A stretch of DNA of 64,000 nucleotides from Pseudooceanicola marinus (GCF_020177265.1 NZ_JAIVMC010000004.1:353212-417211); one strand, 5' to 3'; shown: positions 43,505 through 52,040, numbered from the stretch's first letter. Numbers and translations are program-made. The notes: generated by a model from the letters alone, not told the origin.

Positions 43505-44751
43505 GTTCTGTCCTCCAAATTGTCGAGGGCCTCTGTCACCTGCGCCACCACCGCCTCGCGGTCCCAGTCGCGCGGGTCGACCATGTCCGACCAGACCTCG
43601 ATCACCGTGACGCCCGCTGCCTCCAGCGCCTGTTTGACGAAGAGGGAGCCGTAGCCCGAGAAGCGGTCATGTTCGGGGATCAGCAGCAGCGCCACGTCGA
43701 TGCGATAGCGTTTGGCCTGTTCGACCATCCAGGCGTTGACCCAGGGCGGCTGGTGCAGTTGTTCGTTCATCGCCGAGACCCGCGCCGCGAGCGCCCGCAG
43801 CGGGTCGCCATGGTCCTCGCGGATATAGCCGTCGGCGGCGAAGGGCAGGTACATCGACCAGGCGAAGGTGGCGCCGTGGCTGTCCTCGAAGGCCTTGTAG
43901 AACGACGTGTCGAACCACAGCCCCGCACCGATCCACATCATGCGGATCCTCTCGTTCGGGCAGGCGGCGTGGCCGTCCCGGATTCGCTCTGCCACCTCGT
44001 CGCGGAAGGTCTCGACGTGCTGCAGGGCCCAGTCCGATCCGCGATGCCATTGCGGGATCATCACATTGGGCATCTGCTCCCCGATGCCCACGGGCACCTT
44101 GGGCGCTTCGGCTATCATCTGGCTGACCTCGTCCAGGATCTTCTCCTGCTGGTCGATGCGATCCATGTAGGCGGCGAAGGCGTCACGCTCGAAGGTGCGG
44201 CCGGTCATCTCTTCCACCGCGCCGATCAGCTCCTCGATCTCGGCTACCATCAGGTCCAGCCGGGCGGTGCCGTAGAAATCTTCCCAGTTGCTGCGCGCCT
44301 GCACCCACCAGTCAGGAGCGGGGTCGGGCACGGCGGGCGCCGAAAGCAGGTGCAGCGGTGCGCCGGTCTTGTCTGACCACAGCTGGAAGATGCGGGCGTG
44401 TTCGTCGGAACTGGCCCTGGCGCAAAGCAGGGCGGGGGCGGGCAGGCCGCCCCAGGGCTGACGCTCGGCGTCGCCCTCCAGCAGGGCCATCAGCGGCAGC
44501 GAGGAATACTTCGGCAGATGGCGGTGAAAGCCCGCGTCCTCCATCCAGTCGAAGTAGAAGGGCGCCTGCTGTTTCGCGGCGATGACGGCGGACCACCATT
44601 GGTTGGTGACCATCGGCACGTCCATGAAATGGAAGATCTCATGCGGCGTGTCGGCATTGACGAAGGCAAAGGGCGCGCCTTGGGTGATCTCGGCCCTGAG
44701 GCCCTTGATCCAGTCGCGCTGATAGCTGGTGGCGGCGGCGGCCATGGTCAT
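43501..44751 (-). CDS. 2-hydroxyacyl-CoA dehydratase / benzoyl-CoA reductase-like subunit (larger)
   Basis: A 416-residue protein with the general pattern of HgdA/HgdB/BcrBC subunits. Visible features: MVTNQWWSAVIAAKQQAPFYFDW, a central LLCARASSDEHARIFQLW, MMWIGAGLWFDTSFY, and near the C-terminus DRFSGYGSLFVKQALE followed by WSDMVDPRDWD, the usual ending of the family. Only two Cys occur (in LLCAR and AACPN), fewer than the three cluster ligands of characterised subunits, and a usual C-terminal Cys position reads Asp. Start ATG 44751 overlaps the partner gene (ATGA). Function may be dehydration or reduction of an acyl-CoA, or something else. Confidence 0.72.
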   Translation of the reverse strand: MTMAAAATSYQRDWIKGLRAEITQGAPFAFVNADTPHEIFHFMDVPMVTNQWWSAVIAAKQQAPFYFDWMEDAGFHRHLPKYSSLPLMALLEGDAERQPWGGLPAPALLCARASSDEHARIFQLWSDKTGAPLHLLSAPAVPDPAPDWWVQARSNWEDFYGTARLDLMVAEIEELIGAVEEMTGRTFERDAFAAYMDRIDQQEKILDEVSQMIAEAPKVPVGIGEQMPNVMIPQWHRGSDWALQHVETFRDEVAERIRDGHAACPNERIRMMWIGAGLWFDTSFYKAFEDSHGATFAWSMYLPFAADGYIREDHGDPLRALAARVSAMNEQLHQPPWVNAWMVEQAKRYRIDVALLLIPEHDRFSGYGSLFVKQALEAAGVTVIEVWSDMVDPRDWDREAVVAQVTEALDNLEDRT

Positions 44752-45824
44752 GCGAGGGCCTCCTCGATACGGCTGTGGGCGGTGTCGATCCAGGCGGCGT
44801 CGGGCCGGAAGGGGCGCAGGGGCAGCCGGGCGAAGCGCGTGCCCTGGTCCGCCAGGTCGCGAGCCAGGGTCGGCAGGTCCCAACCGAAGCTGTCGTCGTT
44901 GCGATCGGGCGAGGCGATGACCAGGTCGCAGTCCGCCAGCCCGGTGCGCAGGGCCTCGCCATAGCGGCGCGGCGGGTTGGCACGAATGTGCAGCGGCGCC
45001 TTGGCCACGTCGCGCAGCAGGCTCTCTGCCTGGCCCAGGTGCTGGCCGGGCCAGGGATCACCATAGGGGGTCAGGTCGGCGGTGACGTGGCCGAAGTGGC
45101 GGGCCAGATCATGCATCAGCGGCAGGTCGCAGGCGGTGCCGATCAACCCGATGCGCAGGCCGGTCTGCGGCTCCTCCACCGTCTCGACGGTGTCGAGCAG
45201 CGCGGCATGGGTCTCGGCCTCCAGCCAGCGGCCGGCGTTGCGCAGGGCGAAGAGGTCGGGGTGGCCATCCAGCCGGGCCAGCGCCTGCGCCCGGGCCTCC
45301 TCGCGGGTCAGGGCCTCGGTCAGGGCGTCAGGTGACAGGGCCGCGCCTGCAGCCTCCGCCAGGGCGGCGTCCAGCCGTTCCGCCTCTGTGGCGTTGAACC
45401 GGGCAATCGCCTCGCTCTGCCCGTGCAGCAGGTTCCAGAGGTGCAGGCGCGGGCCGTTCGGGGGGGCATGGCCCAAGCGACGCAATTCGGTGGCGTACTG
45501 GTAGGCGGTCAGCCCGGCCACGTCGTCGCGGGCAAAGACGATCATCGCGTAGTGGTCGAAGGCGCCGGCGGCGAAGCGATGCAGGAAGCGCGCGGTGAAA
45601 TCGTCGAGGAAGCCTTCGGCCACGCGGCTCACCGCGGCGACCTGCGGCCCTGTCGCGGCATCCGCCAGCGGCGGCGCCTTCACCTCGACGGCGCGCGCGC
45701 CGGTGGCCCGGATCAGCGCCTCGGGCAGACCGTCGCCGAAGGTGCCGACCAAGGGCGCCCCAGATGGCTTGACGTGATCCGCCCGGTCGCGAAAGGCGCG
45801 CATGAGCTCTTCCATCGCTGGCAC
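44748..45824 (-). CDS. 2-hydroxyacyl-CoA dehydratase / benzoyl-CoA reductase-like subunit (smaller)
   Basis: A 358-residue partner of the gene at 43501, with the same family layout in weaker form: MIVFARDDVAGLTAYQYATELRR replaces the usual segment with a cluster Cys, then LHLWNLLHGQSEAIARFN, then IGLIGTACDLPLMHDL. Only two Cys are present. The best start is GTG at 45824, because AGGAGG lies 6 nt upstream; the ATG at 45815 is too far. It is first gene of the operon and divergent from MarR. No HgdC/BadG activator gene is in the window. Confidence 0.65.
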   Translation of the reverse strand: MPAMEELMRAFRDRADHVKPSGAPLVGTFGDGLPEALIRATGARAVEVKAPPLADAATGPQVAAVSRVAEGFLDDFTARFLHRFAAGAFDHYAMIVFARDDVAGLTAYQYATELRRLGHAPPNGPRLHLWNLLHGQSEAIARFNATEAERLDAALAEAAGAALSPDALTEALTREEARAQALARLDGHPDLFALRNAGRWLEAETHAALLDTVETVEEPQTGLRIGLIGTACDLPLMHDLARHFGHVTADLTPYGDPWPGQHLGQAESLLRDVAKAPLHIRANPPRRYGEALRTGLADCDLVIASPDRNDDSFGWDLPTLARDLADQGTRFARLPLRPFRPDAAWIDTAHSRIEEALA

Positions 45825-45881
45825 GATGTTCCTCCTCCCTTAGTCGAGGGGCGCGGCTGGTCTCCTCCCTGCCGCGGGCCT

Positions 45882-45922
45882 CCAATTGGTTCACTTTGGA
45901 AACTGTTTGCCCCCTTTGTCAA
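45882..45922 (-). promoter_or_regulatory. MarR-regulated promoter of the dehydratase-like operon
   Basis: Minus-strand TTGACA (45917-45922) followed 13 nt later by GTTTCCAAAGTGAACCAATT (45884-45903). The 20-mer matches 17/20 to the site before the CoA-transferase gene at 46541 and points in the same direction relative to the gene served. It is 59 bp upstream of the GTG at 45824. Confidence 0.65.
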
Positions 45923-45982
45923 CTCCCGAAATTGACAGGATCGCCTCCTGCGGCTAGCCAATCTGAAAGCCGGGGATTGGTC

Positions 45983-46447
45983 ATGAGTGAAGAAAAGTCC
46001 GAAAAAACAGATGGATCGGAGGTGTCGCTGGGTCACCTTGCGACGGATATTTCCTTTGTCACCCGGGTGTTGCGGGCGCAGCTGCTGGAACAGACGGGCG
46101 ATTTCTTCGAGAAGCACGGCGTTGCTTCGGGGCAGGTCGCGCTGCTGAACCTGATCGCTCTGAACCCCGGTGTCTCGCAGAAGGAACTGGCCGAGGCGGT
46201 GGTTCTGAAGAAATCCGCCCTGACCAAGGCCATCAATGAGCTGGAGCGCAGCGGGCTGATCGAGCGGCGCAAGGCCGGCGGCGACCAGCGGTACAATGCC
46301 CTGCACCTGAGCGAGCAGGGCCTGGCCCGCGTGGCCGCGATGCGAACCGACATGCTGGGGCTTCAGGATACGATCCTGGGCGTGCTGAGCGACGCCGAAC
46401 GGGCACAGCTTTTCGACATGATCTGGCGGGTGATCCGCAGCCTCTGA
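45983..46447 (+). CDS. MarR-family regulator
   Basis: A 154-residue winged-helix regulator. HTH region: KHGVASGQVALLNLIALNPGVSQKELAEAVV followed in sequence by LKKSALTKAINELERSG and the wing IERRKAGGDQRYNALHL. Start ATG 45983. It sits between two outward-facing transcription units (45824 minus and 46541 plus), each carrying the same 20-bp element, so it is the probable repressor of both. MarR proteins of aromatic pathways usually respond to an acyl-CoA or acid ligand (family knowledge). Confidence 0.92.
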   Translation: MSEEKSEKTDGSEVSLGHLATDISFVTRVLRAQLLEQTGDFFEKHGVASGQVALLNLIALNPGVSQKELAEAVVLKKSALTKAINELERSGLIERRKAGGDQRYNALHLSEQGLARVAAMRTDMLGLQDTILGVLSDAERAQLFDMIWRVIRSL

Positions 46448-46479
46448 GGGCCGCTGCGTCAGCGGCCTGGGCTGGGCGC

Positions 46480-46520
46480 TTGACAATCCATCTCCATACG
46501 GTTTCCATGGTGAACTAATT
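46480..46520 (+). promoter_or_regulatory. MarR-regulated promoter of the plus-strand CoA-transferase
   Basis: TTGACA (46480-46485), then 15 nt, then GTTTCCATGGTGAACTAATT (46501-46520). The element probably covers the -10 region. It ends 20 bp before the ATG at 46541, immediately ahead of the SD. Confidence 0.65.
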
Positions 46521-46540
46521 TGGAGGAGAGGGAGAGGACC

Positions 46541-47704
46541 ATGGCGCAGCCGCTCGCGGGGGTCAGAATCGCCGATTTCAGTCATGTGATCGCGGGTCCC
46601 CTGGCCACGCAGTTCCTGTGCCTGCTGGGGGCGGAGGTCATCAAGATCGAGCCGCCGGCGGGCGACGCCATGCGGTACTACACCCGGGCAGAGGCGCGCC
46701 GGGGCATGGCCGAGCCCTTCGTCGGGGCCAATGCCGGCAAGAAATCCGTGGTGCTGGACCTGAAAAGCGAGGAGGGCCGCGAGGCCGCACAGGCCATCGT
46801 CGCCAGCGCCGACATACTGGTGGAGAACTTCCGCCCCGGCGTCGCCGCACGTCTGGGGCTGGGGGAGGAGGAGTTGCGCGCCGCGCATCCGGGGCTGATC
46901 TACTGCTCCGTCTCGGGCTTCGGCCAGGCCGGCCCGATGCGGGACTACCCGGCGATCGACCAGGTGATCCAGTCCATGTCGGGGCTGATGTACCTCTCCG
47001 GGCAGGAGGGCGACCCGGCGCAGCGCGTGGGCTTCCCCATCGTCGACACCTACACGGCCCTGCTGACGGCCTTTGCCGTTCTGGCCGCCTACACGCAGCG
47101 GCAGGCGGATCCGCAGGGGCAGGGACAGGCCATCGACGTGTCGATGCTCGATGCGACGATGGTGCTGATGTCCTCGGTCATCAGCCCCTACCTGCTGACC
47201 GGCGCCGAACCGGTCCGGGCCGGCAATCGCGGCTTTTCGGGCGCACCCACGGCCGACACTTTCGACACCGCCGACGGTGAGATCACCATCGGTGCCGTGC
47301 AGCAGGTGCAGGTGGAGCGGCTGTTCCGCGCCATGGATCTGGCGGATCTGCTGGAGGACGCCCGTTTCGCCACCCCGCCCGCGCGGCTGGCCCATGACGC
47401 CGAGTTGCAGGCGATCTTGCGCGCCCGTTTCGCCACCCGCAGCGCCAGCGACTGGGAAAATGTATTGGCGGGGGCCGGTGTGCCCGCCGGCAAGGTGCGC
47501 CCCCTGGCCGAGGCGATGGAAATGCCGCAGATCCAGGGGCGCGATCTGTTCCTCGACGTGCCGGATCCGGTCTCCGGCGACAGCGCGCAGATCCTCAACG
47601 CGGGCTTCCGCTTTGCCCATGACGGCCCTGGCGTCAGCGCCCCCGCGCCGGGCCTCGGTCAACATACCGAAGAGATCCTGGCCGCCCTGCGCAGCCGCGC
47701 CTGA
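46541..47704 (+). CDS. Class III (CaiB/BaiF) CoA-transferase D
   Basis: A 387-residue canonical CaiB/BaiF enzyme. It opens LAGVRIADFSHVIAGPLATQFLCLLG; VENFRPGVAARLGLG lies near residue 95; SGFGQAGP and catalytic D169 in PIVDTYTALL follow. Start ATG 46541 has a strong purine SD (GGAGGAGAGGGAGAGG). It is transcribed opposite to the operon on the other side of MarR and probably belongs to the same regulon. It may activate the imported acid using succinyl-CoA or a pathway product. Confidence 0.93.
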   Translation: MAQPLAGVRIADFSHVIAGPLATQFLCLLGAEVIKIEPPAGDAMRYYTRAEARRGMAEPFVGANAGKKSVVLDLKSEEGREAAQAIVASADILVENFRPGVAARLGLGEEELRAAHPGLIYCSVSGFGQAGPMRDYPAIDQVIQSMSGLMYLSGQEGDPAQRVGFPIVDTYTALLTAFAVLAAYTQRQADPQGQGQAIDVSMLDATMVLMSSVISPYLLTGAEPVRAGNRGFSGAPTADTFDTADGEITIGAVQQVQVERLFRAMDLADLLEDARFATPPARLAHDAELQAILRARFATRSASDWENVLAGAGVPAGKVRPLAEAMEMPQIQGRDLFLDVPDPVSGDSAQILNAGFRFAHDGPGVSAPAPGLGQHTEEILAALRSRA

Positions 47705-47723
47705 GCCTTCAGGCGTGGGCCCT

Positions 47724-47757
47724 ACGCCCCGTTCCCTGCCTGGGTGCGGGGCGTTTG
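47724..47757 (+). terminator. Probable terminator after CoA-transferase D
   Basis: Perfect 8-bp arms ACGCCCCG / CGGGGCGT (47724-47731 and 47747-47754) with a 15-nt loop, then TTTG. It lies 19 bp after the stop at 47704. Confidence 0.6.
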
Positions 47758-47888
47758 CCTGCGCACACCCTGCGCCGCAACCCTCTGGCATGTCGGTGCT
47801 TTTCAGACGGGGATCGGCTGCGGGGCGCGCGGCTTGGCAATCGTCGCAGGAATTTCCGCGAAACGTAGCAAAACTGACATGGAAGTCC

Positions 47889-47921
47889 GCTCAACTGAGC
47901 ATGTGAAATGCTGAAGTGAGC
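47889..47921 (+). promoter_or_regulatory. Tandem 12-bp repeat before deoR (candidate operator)
   Basis: GCTCAACTGAGC (47889-47900, arms GCTCA/TGAGC) and GCTGAAGTGAGC (47910-47921) differ at two positions and start 21 bp apart, two helical turns. They lie directly before, and at the edge of, the DeoR-family start. Placement fits autoregulation. Confidence 0.45.
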
Positions 47922-47924
47922 ACC

Positions 47925-48692
47925 ATGGACCGCAAGGAACAGATTCTGCAGCTGGCGCGCCGCGAGGGCCGCGTGATGGTCGACGGGCTGGCCGAGGCCT
48001 TCGGCGTCTCCGCCCATACCATCCGCCGCGACATCAACGCGCTCTGCGAAGAGGCCAAGCTGCGGCGCCTGCACGGGGGGGCGGAATATATCGAGGGCCA
48101 GGCGAACCTGCCCTACCACGCCCGCGCGGTGCTGAACTTCGACGAGAAATCGGCCATCGCGCGCGAGGTGGCCCAGGTCATTCCCGACGGGGCGACGCTG
48201 TTCATTTCCATCGGGACGACGCCGGCCATTGTCGCCGGGGCGCTGGCCGAGAAGCAGGCGCTGACGGTCATCACCAACAACCTGAACGCGGCCCTGGCGC
48301 TGTCGGAAAACCCCGGCAACCGGATCATCCTGCCGGGCGGAGAGATGCGCCTGCCGGATCGTGACATCCTGGGGCCGGAAGCGGTGGAGCTGTTCCGAAC
48401 CTACCGGGCAGATTTCGGCATCTATGGTGTCGGTGGCATAGACCATGACGGCAGTCTGCTGGATTTCAACGCCGCCGAGGTGCAGATGCGCGAACAGATG
48501 CGGGCCAATTCCCGCCGCTCGATCCTTGTCGCCGACCGGACGAAATTCGGCCGCCGCGCCGCGGCCGTGGGCGGCCAGCTGGACGAGGCGGGGATGGTCG
48601 TGCTGGACCGAGCGCCGGGGGCAGACTGGCAGCCGCTGCTGGATGCCTACCCGGGCAAGCTGGTGCTGGCGATGGAGCAGGTTCATGTCTGA
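47925..48692 (+). CDS. DeoR/GlpR-family regulator
   Basis: A 255-residue repressor. N-terminal HTH: RKEQILQLARREGRVMVDGLAEAFGVSAHTIRRDI in consecutive parts. C-terminal DeoR sensor: ISIGTTPAIVAGAL, ITNNLNAALAL and FGIYGVGGIDHDGSLLDFN. Start ATG 47925; a GTG three codons upstream is also possible. The stop overlaps the UgpC-like gene start by 8 bp. GlpR-like members respond to sugar or glycerol phosphates. Confidence 0.9.
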   Translation: MDRKEQILQLARREGRVMVDGLAEAFGVSAHTIRRDINALCEEAKLRRLHGGAEYIEGQANLPYHARAVLNFDEKSAIAREVAQVIPDGATLFISIGTTPAIVAGALAEKQALTVITNNLNAALALSENPGNRIILPGGEMRLPDRDILGPEAVELFRTYRADFGIYGVGGIDHDGSLLDFNAAEVQMREQMRANSRRSILVADRTKFGRRAAAVGGQLDEAGMVVLDRAPGADWQPLLDAYPGKLVLAMEQVHV

Positions 48693-49782
48693 TCCCTTCG
48701 TCGAGCTGCACGAGATCCGCCGCCAATGGGACGGCAAGGGCGGGGTGCGCGGCGTCTCGCTTTCGGTGCCGCGTGGTGCCTTCGTGTCGATCCTGGGCCC
48801 CTCGGGCTGCGGCAAGTCCACGCTGCTGCGCCTGCTGGCCGGGCTGGAGGTGCCGCAATCCGGGCAGATCCTGATCGGCGGGCAGGACGTGACCCATGCC
48901 GCGCCCTCGGCGCGCGGCCTGTCGATGGTGTTCCAGAGCTATGCGCTCTTCCCCCACCTGTCGGTGCGCGAAAACATCCTGTTTGGCATGAAGGTCCGCC
49001 GGGCCAGCCGCGCGGCCCAGGCCGAGAAGCTGGCCGAGGCGGTGGCGATGACCGGCCTTGAGGGGCTGGAGGATCGCAAGCCCGGCGCGCTTTCTGGCGG
49101 CCAGCGGCAACGCGTGGCCCTGGCCCGCGCCGTGGTGGCGGGCCATCCCCTGTGCCTGATGGACGAGCCTCTGTCGAACCTCGACGCCAAGCTGCGCCAT
49201 TCGGTGCGCCGCGACATCAAGGCCCTGCAACGGCGCCTGGGCCTGACCGTGGTCTATGTCACCCATGACCAGTCCGAGGCGATGTCGCTGTCGGACCACG
49301 TGGTGCTGATGAAGGACGGCGCGGTACAGCAGCAGGGACACCCGGAAGACCTCTATACTCGTCCCGCAACGCCCTTCGTGGCCGAGTTCATCGGTGACCC
49401 GCCCATGGCCCTGGTCGAGGGCGCGGCCCTGGGGCAGGCAGCGGCGCAGATCGGCATCCGGGTCGAGAAGATCGAGCGCGCGCATGTGGACGACGCAGAT
49501 CTGGTGGCCCATGTGGAGGCCTGCGAGTTTCTGGGCGGCGAGACCCGGGTGCTGCTGAGTCATCCCCGGGCGCGCGGTCTTGGCCTGATCCTGACCGGGC
49601 GGCGCGAGCTGGCCCCGGGCACGGCCCTGGGCCTGGCCCTGCCGGACGAACACCGGGTCCTTTTCCCCGCACCGGGCGGACAAAAGGACCCGCAGCAGAA
49701 TTACGGGGCGACCGATCGCCAAACCGCGCCCCGTGATGGCCGAAAGGCCCCATCCCAGCAGACCGAAGAGGTATCCCGATGA
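48685..49782 (+). CDS. Ugp-like ABC transporter ATP-binding protein
   Basis: A 365-residue MalK/UgpC-class ATPase. Walker [10 protein letters not shown], signature [14 protein letters not shown], Walker [15 protein letters not shown]-loop YVTHDQSEAMS. A C-terminal TOBE region follows (ARGLGLILTGRR). It is placed first of four transporter genes. Its stop overlaps the SBP start (ATGA). Confidence 0.92.
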   Translation: MSDPFVELHEIRRQWDGKGGVRGVSLSVPRGAFVSILGPSGCGKSTLLRLLAGLEVPQSGQILIGGQDVTHAAPSARGLSMVFQSYALFPHLSVRENILFGMKVRRASRAAQAEKLAEAVAMTGLEGLEDRKPGALSGGQRQRVALARAVVAGHPLCLMDEPLSNLDAKLRHSVRRDIKALQRRLGLTVVYVTHDQSEAMSLSDHVVLMKDGAVQQQGHPEDLYTRPATPFVAEFIGDPPMALVEGAALGQAAAQIGIRVEKIERAHVDDADLVAHVEACEFLGGETRVLLSHPRARGLGLILTGRRELAPGTALGLALPDEHRVLFPAPGGQKDPQQNYGATDRQTAPRDGRKAPSQQTEEVSR

Positions 49783-51035
49783 TCCGCCAAGTTTCTGCCG
49801 CGGCCATGCTCGCCGCCGGCGCCCTTGCCGTCAACCCGGCCAGCGCCACCGAACTGACCATGTATTACCCGATCGCCGTGGGCGGCCCGCTGACCAAGGT
49901 GGTCGACGGCATGGTCGAGGAATTCGAGGCCGCGAACCCCGACATCACCGTCAACGCGATCTACGCCGGCAACTACGACGACACCCGCATCAAGGCCCTG
50001 GCGGCGCTGAACGCGGGCGAACCCGCGCAGCTGGCCGTCATGTTCTCCATCGACGCCTATGACCTGATCGAACAGGACATGATCGTGCCCTTCGACGACG
50101 TGCTGGGCGAAGGTGGCCAGGACTGGATCGACAGCTTCTACCCCGGGCTGATGGCCAACGGCCAGGTCGAGGGCAAGACCTGGGGCATCCCGTTCCAGCG
50201 TTCCACCATCGTGGCCTATTACAACAAGGACATGTTCGCCGAGGCGGGCTTGGACCCCGAGCACGCCCCGGAAACCTGGGACGAGATGGTCGAGATGGGC
50301 CGCGCCCTGACCAATGACGACCACTACGGCCTGATGATCCCCTCGACCGGCTACCCTTACTGGATGTTCCAGGCCCTGGCCGTTCAGAACGGGATCGAGC
50401 TGATGTCGGGCGACGGTCTGGAAACCTATTTCGACGCCCCCGAGGCGGTCGAGGCGCTGGACTTCTGGAAGTCGCTCTCGGTTGACGAGGGCATCATGCC
50501 CGAAGGCACCGTCGAGTGGGGCACCCTGCGCCAGGCCTTCCTGGAAGGGCAGACCGCGATGATGTGGCATTCCACCGGCAACCTGACCGCGGTGAAGAAC
50601 GCGGCCGAGTTCGACTTCGGCGTCGCCATGCTGCCCGCCAATGTGCAACCCGGCTCGCCAACGGGCGGCGGCAACTTCTACCTCTTCAAGGATAGCACCG
50701 ATGAGGAAAAGGCCGCCGCGCTGAAGCTGATCCAGTTCATGACCCAGCCGGAGAAGGCCGCCGAGTGGTCCATCGCCACTGGCTACATGGGCGTCTCCCC
50801 CGCCGCCTATGAGACCGAGGCCCTGCAGGCCTATGCCGAGGAGTTCCCCCCGGCGCTGGTCGCCCGGGATCAGCTGGAAGTGGCGGTGGCCGAGTTTTCG
50901 ACCTTCGAGACGGCCCGTGTCCGCGAAGGGCTGAACAACGCCATCCAGTCCACCCTGACCGGCGAGACCTCGGCCGAGGAGGCCCTGGGCGAGGCGCAAT
51001 CCGCCGCCGAGCGCCTGCTGCGCGCCTACCAGTAA
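49779..51035 (+). CDS. Ugp-like ABC transporter substrate-binding protein
   Basis: A 418-residue family-1 SBP resembling UgpB. The signal peptide is MIRQVSAAAMLAAGALAV, ending near ASATEL. The segment IPFQRSTIVAYYNKDMF and WHSTGNLTAVKNA are characteristic of glycerol-3-phosphate-type SBPs. The DeoR/GlpR regulator supports a glycerol-phosphate or related polyol substrate, but this is inference. It is followed by two hairpin repeats. Confidence 0.88.
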   Translation: MIRQVSAAAMLAAGALAVNPASATELTMYYPIAVGGPLTKVVDGMVEEFEAANPDITVNAIYAGNYDDTRIKALAALNAGEPAQLAVMFSIDAYDLIEQDMIVPFDDVLGEGGQDWIDSFYPGLMANGQVEGKTWGIPFQRSTIVAYYNKDMFAEAGLDPEHAPETWDEMVEMGRALTNDDHYGLMIPSTGYPYWMFQALAVQNGIELMSGDGLETYFDAPEAVEALDFWKSLSVDEGIMPEGTVEWGTLRQAFLEGQTAMMWHSTGNLTAVKNAAEFDFGVAMLPANVQPGSPTGGGNFYLFKDSTDEEKAAALKLIQFMTQPEKAAEWSIATGYMGVSPAAYETEALQAYAEEFPPALVARDQLEVAVAEFSTFETARVREGLNNAIQSTLTGETSAEEALGEAQSAAERLLRAYQ

Positions 51036-51045
51036 CCAAATCCCC

Positions 51046-51098
51046 GGGGGCCTGCGGGCCCCCGGCTGTACTCCCCTCGGGGGCCTGCGGGCCCCCGG
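51046..51098. repeat. Two identical hairpin repeats after the SBP gene
   Basis: GGGGGCCTGCGGGCCCCCGG occurs exactly twice (51046-51065 and 51079-51098), 33 bp apart. Each can fold as a 7-bp GGGGGCC/GGCCCCC stem with a TGCG loop. They lie between the SBP and permease genes, where such hairpins limit 3'-5' mRNA decay and readthrough. Confidence 0.75.
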
Positions 51099-51146
51099 AT
51101 CCCGTCCGTGCCTGCATCCCCGGGCGCGGGTCAGAAGAGGCTCAGC

Positions 51147-52040
51147 ATGACAGACGCATTCCGCATCGCCAAAAGGCGCCGGGCAATCCACGGGTGGCTC
51201 CTGCTCTCGCCCGCGCTGGTCATGCTGAGCACCTTCGCCTTCTATCCCTCGGTCGCTACTCTCTGGGCCAGCTTCTTCTCGCGCGAGACGCGGCGGCACC
51301 CGTCCGAGTTCATCGGGTTGGACAACTACCGTTTCCTCTTCGAGGATCCGACCTTCTGGAAGGTGGCGGGCAACAACCTGCTCTATGCGGGCGTGACGAT
51401 ACCCATCTCCATCGCCCTGGCGCTGGTTATGGCGCTTTGGGCCAACTCGAAGATCCCCGGAAAATCCTTCCTGCGCACCGCCTACTTCACCCCCACGGTC
51501 CTGCCGATGATCGCGGCGGGCAACCTGTGGCTGTTCTTCTACACACCGGACATCGGGGTGCTGGATCAGCTTTTCGGCCTTGTCGGCCTGGGCTCGATGA
51601 ACTGGCTTGGGCGGCCTGAAACATCCCTCTGGGCGATCTGCATCGTGACCATCTGGAAGGAGAGCGGGTTCTTCATGATCTTCTACCTGGCCGCGCTGCA
51701 AACCATCCCGCCCGAGTTGAAAGAGGCCGCCGACATCGAGGGCGCCAGCCGCTGGACCTATACCCGCCGGATCGTGCTGCCGCTTCTGATGCCGACGACG
51801 CTGTTCATCCTGGTCAATGCGCTGATCAACTCGGTGAAACTGATCGACCACCTGTTCATCCTGACCAAGGGCGGGCCGTCCGACAGCTCCAAACTGATCC
51901 TCTACTATATCTGGGAGCTCAGCTTCGCCTTCTTCGACAGCCCCATGGCGGCGGCGACCACCGTGCTGGTGCTGGCGGTGCTGGGGATCGTCGCGGCGCT
52001 GCAATTCGGGCTGCTGGACAGAAGGACCCATTACCAATGA
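51147..52040 (+). CDS. Ugp-like ABC transporter permease (UgpA type)
   Basis: A 297-residue CUT1 permease with six hydrophobic segments and EAA loop EAADIEGASRWTYTRRIVLP. Start ATG 51147. N-terminal Lys/Arg-rich segment precedes the first helix. The stop overlaps the next permease start (ATGA). Confidence 0.92.
   Translation: MTDAFRIAKRRRAIHGWLLLSPALVMLSTFAFYPSVATLWASFFSRETRRHPSEFIGLDNYRFLFEDPTFWKVAGNNLLYAGVTIPISIALALVMALWANSKIPGKSFLRTAYFTPTVLPMIAAGNLWLFFYTPDIGVLDQLFGLVGLGSMNWLGRPETSLWAICIVTIWKESGFFMIFYLAALQTIPPELKEAADIEGASRWTYTRRIVLPLLMPTTLFILVNALINSVKLIDHLFILTKGGPSDSSKLILYYIWELSFAFFDSPMAAATTVLVLAVLGIVAALQFGLLDRRTHYQ

Noticed and set aside
51046..51098. The two GC repeats as a CRISPR array
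   Set aside because: Only two copies, a short 13-bp spacer and no cas genes; hairpin character and position fit mRNA stabilisers.
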